Shown in pieces: positions 20,836 through 40,694 of a DNA stretch of 64,000 bases (its first letter is position 1; each line of letters opens with the position of its first letter). The position numbers were made by a program, and so were the translations under genes. The DNA comes from Rhytidiadelphus loreus. Lineage: Eukaryota > Streptophyta > Bryopsida > Hypnales > Hylocomiaceae. The notes below the pieces were generated by a model. The model worked only from the letters and a program-made list of their open reading frames with translations. It had not been told where the DNA came from and searched no databases. The DNA is taken from positions 5,892,501 through 5,956,500 of the forward strand of contig OX344763.1 in assembly GCA_947034895.1 (NCBI GenBank), in the 5' to 3' direction.

Positions 20836-21756
20836 CCCCTAAAGTCCCAAGGTCATTTTTCTGTCAAAAACCACTCAAAACTGCCATTTCTACTGCGTTA
20901 GTCAAAAAAAAAAAAAAAACTTTTTTTGGGATTGAACCATAGGATCTTAAACTTTACTTGTTTTAGATCATGTGGTAAAAATTTCATGAAGTTGACCGTA
21001 CAGATTGAGAGATATGAGCATTCAAAGTTGAAAAAACAAGTTTTTTTGAACACTGGACTGCAATTTTAGATGACTTTGATCTCTATTTGTGGAAAAAAAT
21101 TACATTGTGGAGTTTGAATTTAAAATTCATTGTGTTGAAGAATTGAGTTGGGAGTCTAGGAAAAAAAATTCAAAAAATAACAACTTGATTTTCGTACTTC
21201 AAAAAATTATCAAGTAGAAGTAGGTCCAAGATTGAAAGAAAAACTAAATTGATAATAGCTTTTAGATGGGATTGAAATACAATAATCCCAACGGTGAGAT
21301 TGTTCTAACAAGCAAATCTAACCTTTTAAAAAAAATAAATTGAAAAAATTTGAAAATTGCATTTTGAGATGAATCCTACAAGTTGTTTTTTTCCAAAAAG
21401 ATGCTTAGATTGCCCGAAAAATAAGATTGTTCATAACTTTCACATCACTAATCAAAGTGGAATGAATCAAAGCTTTAGATGTAGACAAAAACATTATCTT
21501 TGAGAAAAAAAATTTAAAAAAAATTATTTTGAATTTTTGCAATATTTTTTGGGCTGCCCGCTTAGTTCAGTTTCAGGCTTTTTGTGGTATAACTTTTGCT
21601 TCCGGGCACCGATTGAAATAAAAATTATGTTCCCACAAAGCTTATCAGATTTTCTATCTTCAAAAAAAGTTTCAAAAAATTAGGGTAAAATTTCAGCTCA
21701 TAGGAACCTGCCTGAATTCCAAATTGTCCCCCGAGGGGACAATGGGACTTTAGGGG
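20836..21756. mobile_element. TTAA-flanked inverted-repeat element, copy 1
   Basis: Begins CCCCTAAAGTCCCA and ends TGGGACTTTAGGGG. The left flank is TTAA and the right flank TTGA, one base off a TTAA duplication. It is AT-rich, 921 bases long, with no transposase. A homologue is at 49546-50456 and diverged relatives at 43473 and 35302. TTAA targets are typical of piggyBac-type transposition. Confidence 0.8.
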
Positions 21757-21810
21757 TTGAAGGCCGAGTGGTTTAGAGGCCAAGCGCCTCACTCATGCGA
21801 GGTGAAAGCA
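21757..21810 (+). other. tRNA-like sequence, probably a SINE or tRNA relic
   Basis: GGCCGAGTGGTTTAGAGGC (21762-21780) resembles the D-arm and A-box of serine/leucine tRNAs. A CCTC/GAGG stem follows where an anticodon arm would be. No T-arm or B-box is visible, so a functional tRNA is unlikely. Confidence 0.35.
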
Positions 21811-21929
21811 GCAAGTTGTGAGGTGAAAACAGGAAGCTGGTTGGAGGAGGGGAAAGCGCGTTTTGTCTCTTTATGTTTTGCAGAGTAGGAACCAGCCTGC
21901 AAAAGGACCTCATTTTGGAGGCCGGAGAC

Positions 21930-22036
21930 CCTTTGGAGGCCGCTCCTCTTAAGAGGCCATCCATTTTGCAGGACAGGTGGGGCATTTTTGGAGGCCTCTC
22001 TTAAGAGGTCATCCGTTTTGTAGGACAGGTGGGGAT
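21930..22036 (+). repeat. Tandem duplication of a 50-base unit
   Basis: CTCTTAAGAGG(C/T)CATCC and TTTTG(C/T)AGGACAGGTGGGG occur twice in a row. An inverted relative of the GGACAGGTGGGG block lies at about 20785-20815 across the TTAA element. Confidence 0.8.
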
Positions 22037-22180
22037 GCTCTCAAAACTCCAAATTCCCCTCTGGTTGGACCTCCAACTTCCAACCCTTGCAAATCGGCTT
22101 TACAGAGCTAGAGGCCTAAACGTTGGCCTATAAGAGGTTATTCCAAGAAAAAAACAAGAAGTTTAGTTAAGGTAGTACAA

Positions 22181-22293
22181 GCTCTAAAATTGTCCACCTC
22201 CTCAATTGTACACTATGTGTACATGTTTCTTTTTCATAGCCTTCAACAATGTACAAAAAAATGTATATTTTAGGAGGTGGGCAATTTTAGAGC
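22181..22293. mobile_element. Small hairpin MITE-like element
   Basis: GCTCTAAAATTGTCCACCTC at the left is mirrored by GAGGTGGGCAATTTTAGAGC at the right, with a 70-base AT-rich centre. Confidence 0.75.
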
Positions 22294-23263
22294 CCTATGC
22301 CATTTCAAGTTCAAAATTTTATAACTAATTCTACAAAGCTTCAAAAAATATGAAACGACTTGCCAATTCCACTTGTCTTTCAAGGAAAATTTACTGAAAA
22401 TTATTTCAAGAAAATTATTTCAAGAAGCTCTCCCTCCCCAAAATTCAGTTTCAACTCTTAGGTGGGCGATTTCTGCACCTGTAGTACGTTACCGATCCAC
22501 AGATCTACCGTCCGTGTTAGCTTGTGGGGAGTGGCACCCCGAATTAACCGCAGCTCAGAGCTCCCCCTGCAGCTGCACCCTCCACCTCCACTTGCTGGAG
22601 GTCCAGGTCTATAATGGCGACCGGCTCTTACCTGGTTGTGATTTCGAATCTGAGGAAGTGGACTGCTGTACCAGAAGTGACTCCGGACAGAGACAAACAA
22701 CAGATGAGGGGAGAGATCATGGAAAGACTTTTGTCACCGTGTCTAGAAAAGGTGAAACACGAACTCACTAGTCTGTACTAATATGCATGGAGCCATCCAA
22801 GATGAAAAAGGAAGCTTGCTTTTGGCAGAAATGGACTTGGCATTGACACTCAGGAGAAGTCCAACCGTATCGAATACTGTATTGGCTTTTTCCAAGCAGA
22901 CGTGCAAACACTTGACATACCGAACGGAACAAAATGGAAATAGAACTCGATCCTCTCTGTTAATTATGCGCGAGGAAGCGCAGAAGTCATCAGACAGTCC
23001 TTGAAAATCGCACCGATCCTTGACCAATTGAGCTGGAGATTCCAATCCATTGTTCCCGGAAGTAGACTTTTGCAAATATGCTTTTGTACACACAATTTGT
23101 AAAATAAGATTACTCACAGGCAAGTGTCAAGGGACTTCAAGTCTTCAAGTAACGCACACAGTTCCCGAGATTTGCATTTCCAATAGAAAGGAAGGAATTA
23201 TTGTTGAAACGTAGGAATTGTGCTTAAAGAGTAGAATTATTTCATTGACATTTGGTGTGAATG
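22294..23263. other. Intergenic DNA with a remnant of the receptor-kinase upstream region
   Basis: About 23055-23152 (AATTTGTAAAATAAGATTAC, GGGACTTCAAGTCTTCAAGT) matches segments upstream of both receptor kinases at about 25605-25695 and 41327-41412, so it is a third, degraded copy of that leader. A 132-codon frame at 22373-22771 shows no recognisable protein. Confidence 0.55.
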
Positions 23264-23275
23264 AACAGTGGAGAG

Positions 23276-23749
23276 AATTTGGCTCTCCCCTCCCTTGTCG
23301 ATTTCGCAGTATACGCCAGCTTTGGTCCATCATCAGGGGTATCACCTTATGGCTGTGCTGGATCACCCGCAACAAGCTCACCTTTGCCCAGGAACGCTGG
23401 CCTCCTCAGTTCTCTCAATCGGCCCTCTGGGAGGCACTTATCGACATCGGTCGGGCTTCCCTTTTGAAGACCAAGCAGGCTTCCACCGATCGTCCCCTTC
23501 AGTCTACTAGTAATTGGAACTCCTTTAGCAAGATTTGGCTCCGCTCCCCAGTTTTGGCTACCTGGGATGGCAACCGAGTTAGTTGGAATTGTGAGGGCCC
23601 GTCCCCTTGCTCTTTCTTCTAGTCGGCCTGCTTTTCCTTTTTCTGTTTTTTTCCTCTGTGTCCAGCCTTTGGGCTTGGCTTTGTACTCACTGTTTCTTTC
23701 TAATGCAATGGTTCACCATTTGTTATAAAAAAACAAAAACAAAAACAAA
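23276..23749 (+). mobile_element. 5'-truncated LINE with target-site duplication
   Basis: The body ends in AAAAACAAAAACAAAAAC and is bracketed by AACAGTGGAGAG at 23264-23275 and 23750-23761. It encodes the C-terminal end of a non-LTR reverse transcriptase protein: WSIIRGITLWLCWITRNKLT and FAQERW, then a stop at 23620-23622. Direct flanking repeats, A-rich tail and 5' truncation together identify target-primed insertion. The counterpart site near 39980 is empty. Confidence 0.88.
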
Positions 23750-23761
23750 AACAGTGGAGAG

Positions 23762-26128
23762 ATTGTTTGTCTAATGGAATCCATTGTATATAGTCATGAA
23801 TCCTCAAAGGGTTTGGGATAACTCTTGGGGGGTGCACTTAGTTCTACTATAACAAACCACGTGCGAACAAGTGGTTTCTAATAAACTATAATTTCAACCT
23901 ACAATTTTGAACATTGTTTAATAATGACTATAGCTTTCTATTGCCAAAATTTCCAACTCAAATAAAATATGAAATGATTTCTAGAAGAGGTTGAAAATGA
24001 ACTAAAATGGGATGTTTTTCAACTCAAATAATTATAGAGGACACATTTAGATGATCATTGAGTCAATATTCAACTCAAAATGAGCTTTCAATAATGAGTT
24101 ATTTTTAGGAATTTTTTGTTCATTTTTTAGACAATTTTTTCTTATATAATATAGGGATGTGAAAGTTATTTTTCAGTTCTACAGTGTATCTTTTTACTTC
24201 AAAAATTTGTAACTAATTATTATTAACAAAGAAAAATATCAATAATTCAAAATATAAACTTTCAAAGTAGGAAAATCTATTCATATTTTTTTAATTTTGT
24301 TTTATTTAAAATTCAAAAAGTATATAGGGGTTCAAAGTTTTGTTCGCACGTGGTTTCTAATGGACACTCTAAATGACCCCCCCAAGGGATAACTTGAAGG
24401 TGATAGCTTGAGTGTCAAAACTCATTGTCAAAACGTAGGAATTGTGCTTTTAAAGTAGAACTTCAAACCTCATTTTGGCATAGTGGACATCCTTTTTCAA
24501 AAACCTTTGAACTAAAAAGAAGTTGGTAAATCAAGTTAAATGTCATCTTCCAAAATCCGTTTGTCATGTTAAGCCTCAAAAAAAAGTTTTAGAAGAAATT
24601 TAGAAAGGATGTTTGAAAATGTCAAAGACTGAATGTCCCTTTCAACCTTTTTCTCAACTTTGTCTATAGTTTTTTATTTGGAAACTCAAAATCTCAAACG
24701 AGTTTTTGGAAATGAAACTAAACTTGATTTTACACATTAATTAAGCTCAAAATTTTCTAAAACTTGTTATTCTACTATACCTAAATGAAGTCTAAAATTC
24801 TACTTTAAACAAAATTCTTGCTTTTGCAATGACTTGACTATGAGCGCCTACTAATCTAAATTTACATATCCACATGATTATTAGATTGTTTTACCTCCTA
24901 ACACCTCACTTGTATAAACAACTTATCTTTTTATCTCTCAATACACATTAAGTGACTATTGAAGCTATGTGAGAGACTCATACATACAGTGAATAGCGAT
25001 ATTAGGATAGAAAATCAAAGTTAATCCATAACAACATTGAGGATGATTGTTTTTCGGATGACAAAGAATCTCTCTATGTGGGATATTAGTGCAACTATTC
25101 ATCCTCCAAATTTTGTGTGAAAAGGAAACATCTTCTACAATAGCTTGACTTCCAATGAGTGTTTTTGCATTTTTTTAAGCCAACAATTCACACGGTTCCA
25201 AAAAAATTGATTTCCACGGTGACCAACTCGTTGTTTAAGGGTTAAGTGACTAGTAGGAAGCTTAATTAGATGGTTTGCAAAATATCTTTATGTATAGGAT
25301 GAAGATATCCTAGGTTAGCTACCGAATATTTTTTATACTTTTTGAAATTAATGCTGGACTTTTAAAATCATATTTTAACGTGGTGGAACTTAAATTTAGA
25401 CTTTATTAAATATTCGGCACCTGCTATCCAAGTACGGTCTATCCCATAATTTGATGTTTCGAGCTACGTCGTTAGAGTGAAGACGAACAAGGCCCTCGGG
25501 TACAGTGCATTTGAAAAGAAATCAAAGAAAAGTGTGTTTCTTTTTGACGTGCAGTTCAATCATTCTCCCTGTCATGCTGGCAACGACCCAAGACTCAGAT
25601 TCCCAACGAGACTTTTGCAACCATGCTTTGGTAAAGTCAATTTGTAAAATAGGCTTAGAAGCAAGTGTCGAGGGACTTCAAGGCTTCAAGTATCACGGTA
25701 AGCATGCCGGGGAGTAGATAAATTAGCGTTTTGAGGTCCATTGGGTATTCAGCGAAAATTCGGCTGTAACCTTGCACCGATATTCCGGGCTGTCATCCAC
25801 CGCGCTTGTGAGGTTGCAATTGTTGCAATTTTGAATATGTCCGCTATACACTTTGAGGACCGGTTCAACAATGCTTCCTGGAGGCATTATGACTCATAAT
25901 TGAACTGAAGAGACGTGAGGTCGACTGAGTGTGAATTAAGGTTGGTTGCTTCAGTATGTAGCTAGTTTGGTGATTTTATTATCAGATCGTTTGGGGGAGA
26001 TGGAAATGAGCGTGCAAGACTTGTTTGTGGCGGGGTTTTTTACTTACTAGATCGTTTGCTTGCTTAGTAAATCCGGTGTATGACTTCCAGGCAAGCACGC
26101 GACCAGCAACCGACTACCCCGATTGGAA
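23762..26128 (+). promoter_or_regulatory. Upstream and leader region of receptor kinase A
   Basis: No long frame. A segment at about 25580-25695 ends in AAGTATCACG|GTAAGCATG, which looks like a non-coding 5' exon with a splice donor and is conserved upstream of copy B. The rest is AT-rich and collinear with 39977-41820, apart from insertions. Confidence 0.4.
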
Positions 26129-33689
<7,561 letters not shown>

Positions 33690-33840
33690 GCTATTCAATT
33701 TAGAGAAACCAAGTCTAGATGATAGATGTCAATTGCTAGCAATTGTAGAATTTGGTGAGACTCATTTTCACATGTCAAACAATACCAACATCTATTGAGG
33801 TTGTTGAATAGACTACACAAATAGTAGTTCAATGTAACAG

Positions 33841-35167
33841 ATAAATAGTAGTCCAAATAGTAGTCCAACAATAAATGTGATTTTTTAAAGTAATTAGCAG
33901 TTAAACTCTTTAAAATCTTGGGAATAAACAAGGGGTGGAGACCTTGCAGCAAAGTATAAAAAGCCACCCTTTTTCTCTCCACACCACCTCCATTTTCATT
34001 TTGAAACTTGTTGTTTTTAACCATAATGTTTTTTTGCTAATTTGGCTCTAAAGACTTTAGTTTTGTGGCAAGTTTGTATGCACGTGTCAACATTGTTAGA
34101 GACTTTCTAAGGATTTTGTAGTGCTTAGTTTGGTAGAAAAGGAGTTCCTACCAAGATTAGCAATTCCTACACAAAACCAATGTTTTGTTGATGTTTTTGG
34201 TTTGTGTGGCGTATTATCAAATTTCTTTGTGTTTTTTGAGCATAAAAATCTTGCATTTATCCCCCTAGAGAGAAATTATGTTGTAGTGGCTTGCCCCCTT
34301 TTTCTAAATTCTCTTGAGGGCTTTTGTGAGGTGTAGAAGTAAATGAGTGATTTTCCTTGTATTTCATGGCATTTCCGTTTGTCAAAAACTAACTCACAAC
34401 ATAGCTCTAATTTGTTTGTACCATTCTTTTCACTTCTTTTGACAAAGGTGATCTATATATGGATTGAGCATCTTCTTCTTTACAAAAGTCAATGATATCA
34501 TAATGAAGGAATTTGCTATACGTTCACTAAAAATGTGCTCAAGCAACTTTTAGAAAAAATATTGGATGAAAAGACACTTTTTTTTCATCATTCAATCTTA
34601 GGTGCATCGTTTAATCTCAGGTGAATCATTCATCATATACTTAGTGTCCGTGACACCTTTTTAGGGTTAAACACCAATATGATTATATATATTATCCTAT
34701 ATCATGAATTAAATATGAATATGATCATTGGTTTATATTAACCTTGAAAAGCTGAAGCAACTAAAAAGTAGTTGATGAATGGTTAAACAAGATTTTATCT
34801 AATTGAAAAAATGGATGATTTTCATCCAATTTTTTTTTTGAATAATTCTTTGCATGTACATGCATCACATGGTGGTAGAAAGCCTCTTATTGAAGAACCA
34901 CAAAATTTTCTTGAGAAGAAGATGCTAAATCCACAATCACAAAAGATGCCTTTAATTTCTAGTGTATTTGACAATGCCTACCTCCTTTGCAAAAGTACAA
35001 AACATCATGGTACAAATCATAGTGCCGTTTTATTATTTCTATAATCTAAAATTTATATAGTGTTTAGACAACATTTGAATTAATCTTTTGAAAAAAATTT
35101 AATGGAGCATCTAGAATAGAGGACTTCAATATTTGACTACATGGTCACAAGTTTTAGTGTTCCAAGG
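33841..35167. other. Spacer between the duplicated genes, part 1
   Basis: AT-rich with no gene supported. Several short frames (for example 34121-34336, 34811-35044) have no recognisable product. Confidence 0.5.
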
Positions 35168-35171
35168 TTAA

Positions 35172-35297
35172 CCCTTGAAGGATGTTGAGGACCAAAGTGT
35201 CCGATGGATGACTTCCTTGTTCACTATAAAAATAAAGAATGTGCCTATTGATTCAATAATTGGAGCATTTTGATCATACGATCACATCCTTCAAGGA
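35172..35297. mobile_element. Short TTAA-flanked element
   Basis: CCCTTGAAGGATG at the left and CATCCTTCAAGGA at the right, with TTAA at 35168-35171 and 35298-35301. It is 126 bases long. Confidence 0.75.
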
Positions 35298-35301
35298 TTA
35301 A

Positions 35302-35894
35302 CCCCTAAGCGCTCCGACGTCCAATTTCTAGACAATGGACACATTGAAACTCTTGGTTCTTTCTCATTCTACTTGAATGAAAGTCATCCTAATTTGTGGA
35401 GATACTTTATCAAGTTCTTGTTCAATCTAATAATTGGGTAACTTGGATTTGGTGTTGTTAGAGTATATATTTTTCTGAAATTACAAATGTGGAAGAATGT
35501 CAAGTGGTTGACCAAGCCAAAATTGCATTGACTCTAGTTCAAAACTAAATTTGCAAAAATGAGGTCATAGATTTTAAGAACACAAAAATTTCAAAAAATC
35601 ACCATATCAAGAGAACCTCATTTCAAATGCATTCCAAAAAAATTTACTTAAAAAATGATAATATTTTGCTTGTAATTGAATTTAGAAGGAATTCTGAAAT
35701 TTCTCTTTCAAAATTTATTAAAAAAATATTGGTGATAGCATCATGTTGGTGAATCTAACCATATGGATGGAATCTAAAACTCAAAATCTAAAACTTTTAT
35801 ATGTGTATGAATTCCGAAATATTCTTCCAAATAGTACTTTATGATAATTTTTCTCAAATCTTCAATTCCGGAGAAGGATCTGGACGTTTAGGGG
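35302..35894. mobile_element. TTAA-flanked inverted-repeat element, adjacent copy
   Basis: Starts CCCCTAAGCGCTCC and ends GGACGTTTAGGGG, with TTAA at 35298-35301 (shared with the previous element) and 35895-35898. AT-rich interior, no transposase. Confidence 0.7.
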
Positions 35895-35898
35895 TTAA

Positions 35899-37560
35899 AG
35901 TCTCTCCCTACACAGAGAGACAAGACTCTAACCACGAAAACAAGTTGCCAAATTAACCCTGCAACAACTGAACGGGTCCGTGGCCGTGGTGAGAATGTGT
36001 AGGGGGCCTATGTCCGTGGGTCCTAGATTTTGGAAGCTTCAGAGGTCTTTAGAAATGGAGTGAAGCACATGGTTCGTGACTGGAAGTTAGGTTTGCAAGA
36101 TCGCTGGATTTCAAAACTCGGGCTGCACGATCTCCTGGCAGAGATGATTGCAGTTATGCCACTTCATTTTCTGAAGTCAGGGCACAAGGTGAATTTAGCT
36201 CATGCATGCCGAATTGCCGAGCACCCAGATCATGACCTGGATCTCCTTGAATAGCAGAGAGAGAGAGAGCTCATTTCTGTAGTACAGAAATGTTCGGGAA
36301 GAGCCGGTGGAATTGGGAAGAACCCAGTTTCAATTGGCAAAAAGAACGGTGAAAAAATCTATAAAATCTCTGTTTTGAGTGAAAAATAGAGAGAATAACC
36401 GGACTCAGTACTTGAAAAAACAGTTCAATTTGAGAATGGGAGGAAATGAGCTGGTAAAACCCCTTCCCAAATGCTGTAACTTACTGTACTTAGAAATGAC
36501 AATCAGACGAAAAGGGAGGATGGATAATCCGTTCATTGTCTGCCTGCCCTTCAAAAGGGAGCATCGATGAAGCAGTAGAGGACGAGCTTGCATATCGCCG
36601 AAGACTTCAATGGCAACTTGAGTGAAGTGGGGCAGGCTGGCAATTCACTGCTCACTTGATGAACATGCAGTGCGGAGTAATGGTCCAACAAAAACAAGTA
36701 AACAACAACCAAATTAATGGATAATAGCTGGCTCCATGTGCCCACCGTGTTTGGACTTTGTTGGCTCTGGTCGGACCGAAGAGGAGGAGGCTATGCACCA
36801 AAACCCCTTTATGCCTGCGGGTCAGGAAAGGGCCGCTGTCTTTTTCACCGTATTTTCAATGAGGGAAGAATACAATAGGATGTCAACCCACGAAGAGAGA
36901 CCGTATTAAGGGCGAGATTTTTCCTGCCCATACATACTGTAATAAAGCACATTAGTACCCAAACGTCAAAACACCAAGTGTCCAAAAATGTCGAACATGA
37001 TAAATTTAGAAGTGCTTATGGGTCTGAATTAGTCGTTAGTATAGCGCGGAGGGAATATGTATTCATGGGTGATGAGCTGGTCACTTTGGAGAACAAGTCA
37101 AGCGTATCCGAACAATGACTACTCTGACCGATGTGACGGCCTGCAACCCGAATCTCGGTCATGTGCTCACCCGACCGAGCAGTGTGTTGCGAATACTATC
37201 GCTATAATTAACAAGAGTAACAAAGTTGGCAAGAAAATCGATAAGAGTGGCAGCTGCTGCTCTCGCTGGTAATTCAATGGCGGCCTTGCAGGAGAATTAT
37301 AAGCGAATGTCCGGCTTTCCAAGTTCCTGGCTGAATGTAACGACATTTCAGGAGAACCTCGTGGAACCTCTGACGGCGGGTTCGTCAAAGCACTAAACTC
37401 ATTAGAGAGCATGATACCAGCATTTTCAGTATTTTCCAACAGTTGTGCGATCCCTTTCGTCCCGTCCAAAGTCTCCATCCCATTGACTGTTGATTTTCCA
37501 CTTTTGCTATGACTGTCAACCTTCCTTTATCAATAGATAGACAAAGAAAAAACATGCAAT
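35899..37560. other. Spacer between the duplicated genes, part 2
   Basis: Higher GC than its surroundings. A 74-codon frame at 36030-36254 (VRDWKLGLQDRWISKLGLHD) has protein-like composition but no recognised family and may be a gene fragment. A GA run lies at 36256-36268. Nothing else is supported. Confidence 0.4.
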
Positions 37561-37570
37561 CATGGCCCTA

Positions 37571-37812
37571 TCAATGTGAAAGTCAACCTTCCTTTATCAA
37601 TTTAAGAAAGGTTGATTGACAAAGAGAGATTGGTTGTTAAGGAAGCACGACGCTAAACCCGTCCCACGAAGTGGACCATGCAGGGTGAAAATCAATGTGA
37701 AAGTCAACCTTCCTTTATCAATTCAAGAAAGGTTGATTGACAAAGAAAGATTGATTGTTAAGGAAGCACGACGCTAAACCCGTTCCACTAAGTGGGCCAT
37801 GCAGTGTGAATT
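37571..37812 (+). repeat. Two tandem 121-base units
   Basis: Units begin TCAATGTGAAAGTCAACCTT at 37571 and 37692. Each contains a small hairpin (CAACCTTCCTTTATCAATT against AAGAAAGGTTG) and ends in a block TTAAGGAAGCACGACGC and CCATGCAG. Confidence 0.9.
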
Positions 37813-37977
37813 TATCCCTGGAGAAAAACACAAGAATTTTTTATTTGTCATACATGACAAAATTTGCAAATTTTGTATTCATATTTGCAGTCTGAGGCCC
37901 CAAAGTAGCTAGGAGAGGCGAAGAACATAGAATTAACACGGCCGGGGTTTATTGTTTTTTTTACAGAACACAAAATT

Positions 37978-38031
37978 CACCCTGCTTGGCTCAGTTCGTG
38001 GGACGGACATAGCGTCCTGCGTTAAGGAACA
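37978..38031 (-). repeat. Inverted copy of the 121-base unit's end block
   Basis: TTCACCCTGCTTGG, TTCGTGGGACGG and GCGTCCTGCGTTAAGG are the reverse complement of the block ending each 121-base unit. The pair probably marks inverted ends of a non-autonomous element spanning about 37640-38031. Confidence 0.65.
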
Positions 38032-38039
38032 GTGAATTT

Positions 38040-38390
38040 TCAAATTGAGGTTAGTATTAATTCAAAAAAGAATTTGCACGGTAATCCCAAAAAACCTTTA
38101 CCAACCTTAATTCCGATGTTCAGAACTTGTGTGTCTGTAGATGTTGCCGCACGCGCGATTGATGGAGGTTTGCAGAGATGGAAGCAATCAAGATGTTTCG
38201 GGACAACCACGGAACTAAAGCCATATATGTCCATATTGCGATGCACTGATTCCAGCATGTGTTTTGGGATCCATGCTTTTTTGGATCCATGGAGTAGGTG
38301 GAGCACTTCATGGATGCTGGCATTGCCAAACAGGGTTAGGCACTGTGCCGCATCAAGACCATGGCAAATCTGATTTCCTCCAAGTACCAA
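38040..38390 (-). other. Unrecognised 116-codon open frame
   Basis: The minus strand is open from an ATG at 38390. Its sequence (HEVLHLLHGSKKAWIPKHML, VVVPKHLDCFHLCK) has protein-like composition, but I see neither a family nor splice support. It may be a fragment of a gene or a chance frame. Confidence 0.25.
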
Positions 38391-38762
38391 GCTCGTGATC
38401 TTCTGTCGTTCGAGATTGCATTGCCGTTTTCTATTCCAGCATTAGGCACTCCGTAATCACATCCTCGAGTTACTTTCTGAATCATCGTGAGAGTGCAGCA
38501 TAATCAGGGCATTGAGATATTACAATGAGAAACCTCGTCTTCATCTTAGGATGCTGGATCAATCTGACCTAACCTGGTGGTCGCACTGAGTTTGACCTCG
38601 GTCGCCATTGCCAGAAGAATGTCCGGTTAGTGCCTTTGCGCCTCCAGCGAATGACGGACATCCATCCCATCCACCCTATGTTTAAAATTTTCTTTTTTTT
38701 ATAAAACCCAAAGAACATGATCAATAAACCTCTAAACCCCTTCTTTTTATCCTAAGCACTAC

Positions 38763-39176
38763 TAAGGTAACATGCTCTAAAAGCACCCATTTACGGGTTG
38801 TTCTACTTTTTTCATATGCTTATGGAGACTGTAAGAATTTTGGATTATTTTCAGAGAAAGACAAATGAATTGGCCAGAGAACTCAAGTGGTTTCGTAATT
38901 TTCCAAGCATTTTTAAATTACTTATGGATTTTCAAAGATTTTAGGCGTAGGCACCTATTTGTGACCATAGGTCTCCCAAAATGCGTCCCCTGCAACTTGT
39001 AAAGAAATTTGCAGAAATCAAAGATAATAATTGGCTCTTACAATAGAAAAACAATTTTTCTTTGATGCATTCAATTGCTAAAGTGGTCCATTTAAAGATC
39101 ACCCCATCTCCATTTTCCACCTAAAAATAGGGGCGGTTTGAAGAAGATGGGCACATTTAGAGCATGTTACCTTATA
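38763..39176. mobile_element. Inverted-repeat element with AAGGTAACATGCTCT ends
   Basis: AAGGTAACATGCTCTAAAAG at the left and ATTTAGAGCATGTTACCTT at the right enclose about 410 bases without coding capacity. A related single end is at 19181. Confidence 0.75.
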
Positions 39177-39976
39177 GCTACACACCTAATGGTGCTCCAC
39201 CACGTAGGGTTTAGTTGTTCCATGTCCGTTGCCCTGTCCATTATCCGAATGAAGTTCATCTTGCCAAGAAGGGGTTGCTTGGTGAATCTTCCACCACCTT
39301 CACTAAGGTCGTCTTTACTACAAACTACCCTAAGTCTTCAAAGATTCCACATACCTTCAAGGATACATGGTAGAAAAGTTTCCTTCTAAAGATTCCAGAA
39401 TTCCTCATGCTAGTGCTTGAATTGGAAGGCATTCTCATCATGCTGTGATTGTGCAGGAAGTTTCGCATGTTGTGTATAAGTTGCTAATCTTTCATAGAGA
39501 CAAGGATGTAGTATGTGATTCTCAAGGTAGCAAAATGCGGCCCTAAAATGACAACAACCAAGACATAATGTTGCGTTTGCACTAGGCAATGTGGTAGGAG
39601 ATTGTAGGGGAACCTGCCACCAAGGAGTGGTCCAAGTTGCTAGTGATAGATTTTTGTGGATGGAGGGTTCACTAGTACAACAAATGCAATGCTCAATTCA
39701 GTTCATATAATTTATGATATCATACTTGTATAGCAGATTTGACTTAAATTAATTATAAAAAAAGGTGCCAATATTTTTTGCCAGTTCTAGGATTATACAA
39801 TCAAATCTACAAATAAATGTAAAGAGGTTTGCCAAAAATCTAGCCAAAAATCTAGAGAATTCATCAACAATCCATTGAGTCAAATATAAATCCACCATTT
39901 GACTATTTACCATCAAAAAAAATTTTGATGGCAAAATGAAGGAATTATTTCATTGATGTCCATTTAGTGAGAATGA
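39177..39976. other. Intergenic DNA before duplication copy B
   Basis: No gene supported. A frame at 39138-39389 extends out of the preceding element and has no recognised product. Confidence 0.45.
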
Positions 39977-40316
39977 AAGGTGGAGAGGTTGTTTTAATAA
40001 TGAAATTCATTGTCCATCATGAATCCTCAAAGGGTATAGGATGATTTGATCGAAGGTGAGAGCTTGATTAATTGCTCATTGTCAAAACCTAAGAGTTGTA
40101 CTCAAAGTAGAATTTTAGATATCATTTTGGCATAGTAGAATAACCTTTTTCAAAAAATTTGAACTAAAAAAAAGTAAAAAAGTAAAGCTACTTTTCATCT
40201 TCCAAAAACCTATTTGTAATTTTAAGCCTCAAAAGAAAGTTTTAGACAACATTTGGAGAGGAAGTTTGAAAATGTCAAAGAAAATGTCCCTTTTAACCCA
40301 TCTTTGAACTTTGTCT

Positions 40317-40694
40317 CATTAGAGAAAATCTAGGGTCTCAAGAGGGCTGCTCTGCAGTCCTTAAGGGACCCTAAAATTAGGGGTTTTTTGCAAAAAAAAT
40401 CATTTTCCCCTTATTTCCGCCCACCTGAATCTATAGTGGCAGCAACGCAGAAATTGAAATTAATGAATAAAAAATTGACTAAAAAAAATAAATTAAAATT
40501 AAAATTTCCAAGCTGAAACAATTTTTTTTTTTAATTTTAATTTTTTTTTAAATCGCAAAAATTGGCAGATTTTGAGACATTCACCTTGGCTGACACCAAA
40601 GGTGCAACACTTTTTGGGGTGACAGACCAAGCTCGAAATAGCTTGATCTGTCACCACAAGGCAGCTCTCTAGAGACCCCATAATTTCTCTAATG
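40317..40694. mobile_element. CATTAGA-type element upstream of copy B
   Basis: CATTAGAGAAAATCTAGGG and TCTCAAGAGGGCTGC at the left mirror GCAGCTCTCTAGAGACCCC and AATTTCTCTAATG at the right. Copy A has the uninterrupted counterpart near 24665. AT-rich centre, no coding capacity. Confidence 0.8.

Noticed and set aside
21757..21810. Functional tRNA gene
   Set aside because: D-arm and anticodon-like stems are present, but there is no T-arm or B-box, so only a relic call is supported.
22373..22771. 132-codon plus-strand frame near 22.5 kb
   Set aside because: No family, no splice support, and the antisense strand is equally open.
38040..38390. 116-codon minus-strand frame considered as a gene
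   Set aside because: Listed only as an open frame. No homologue is recognised and the plus strand is also open across it.
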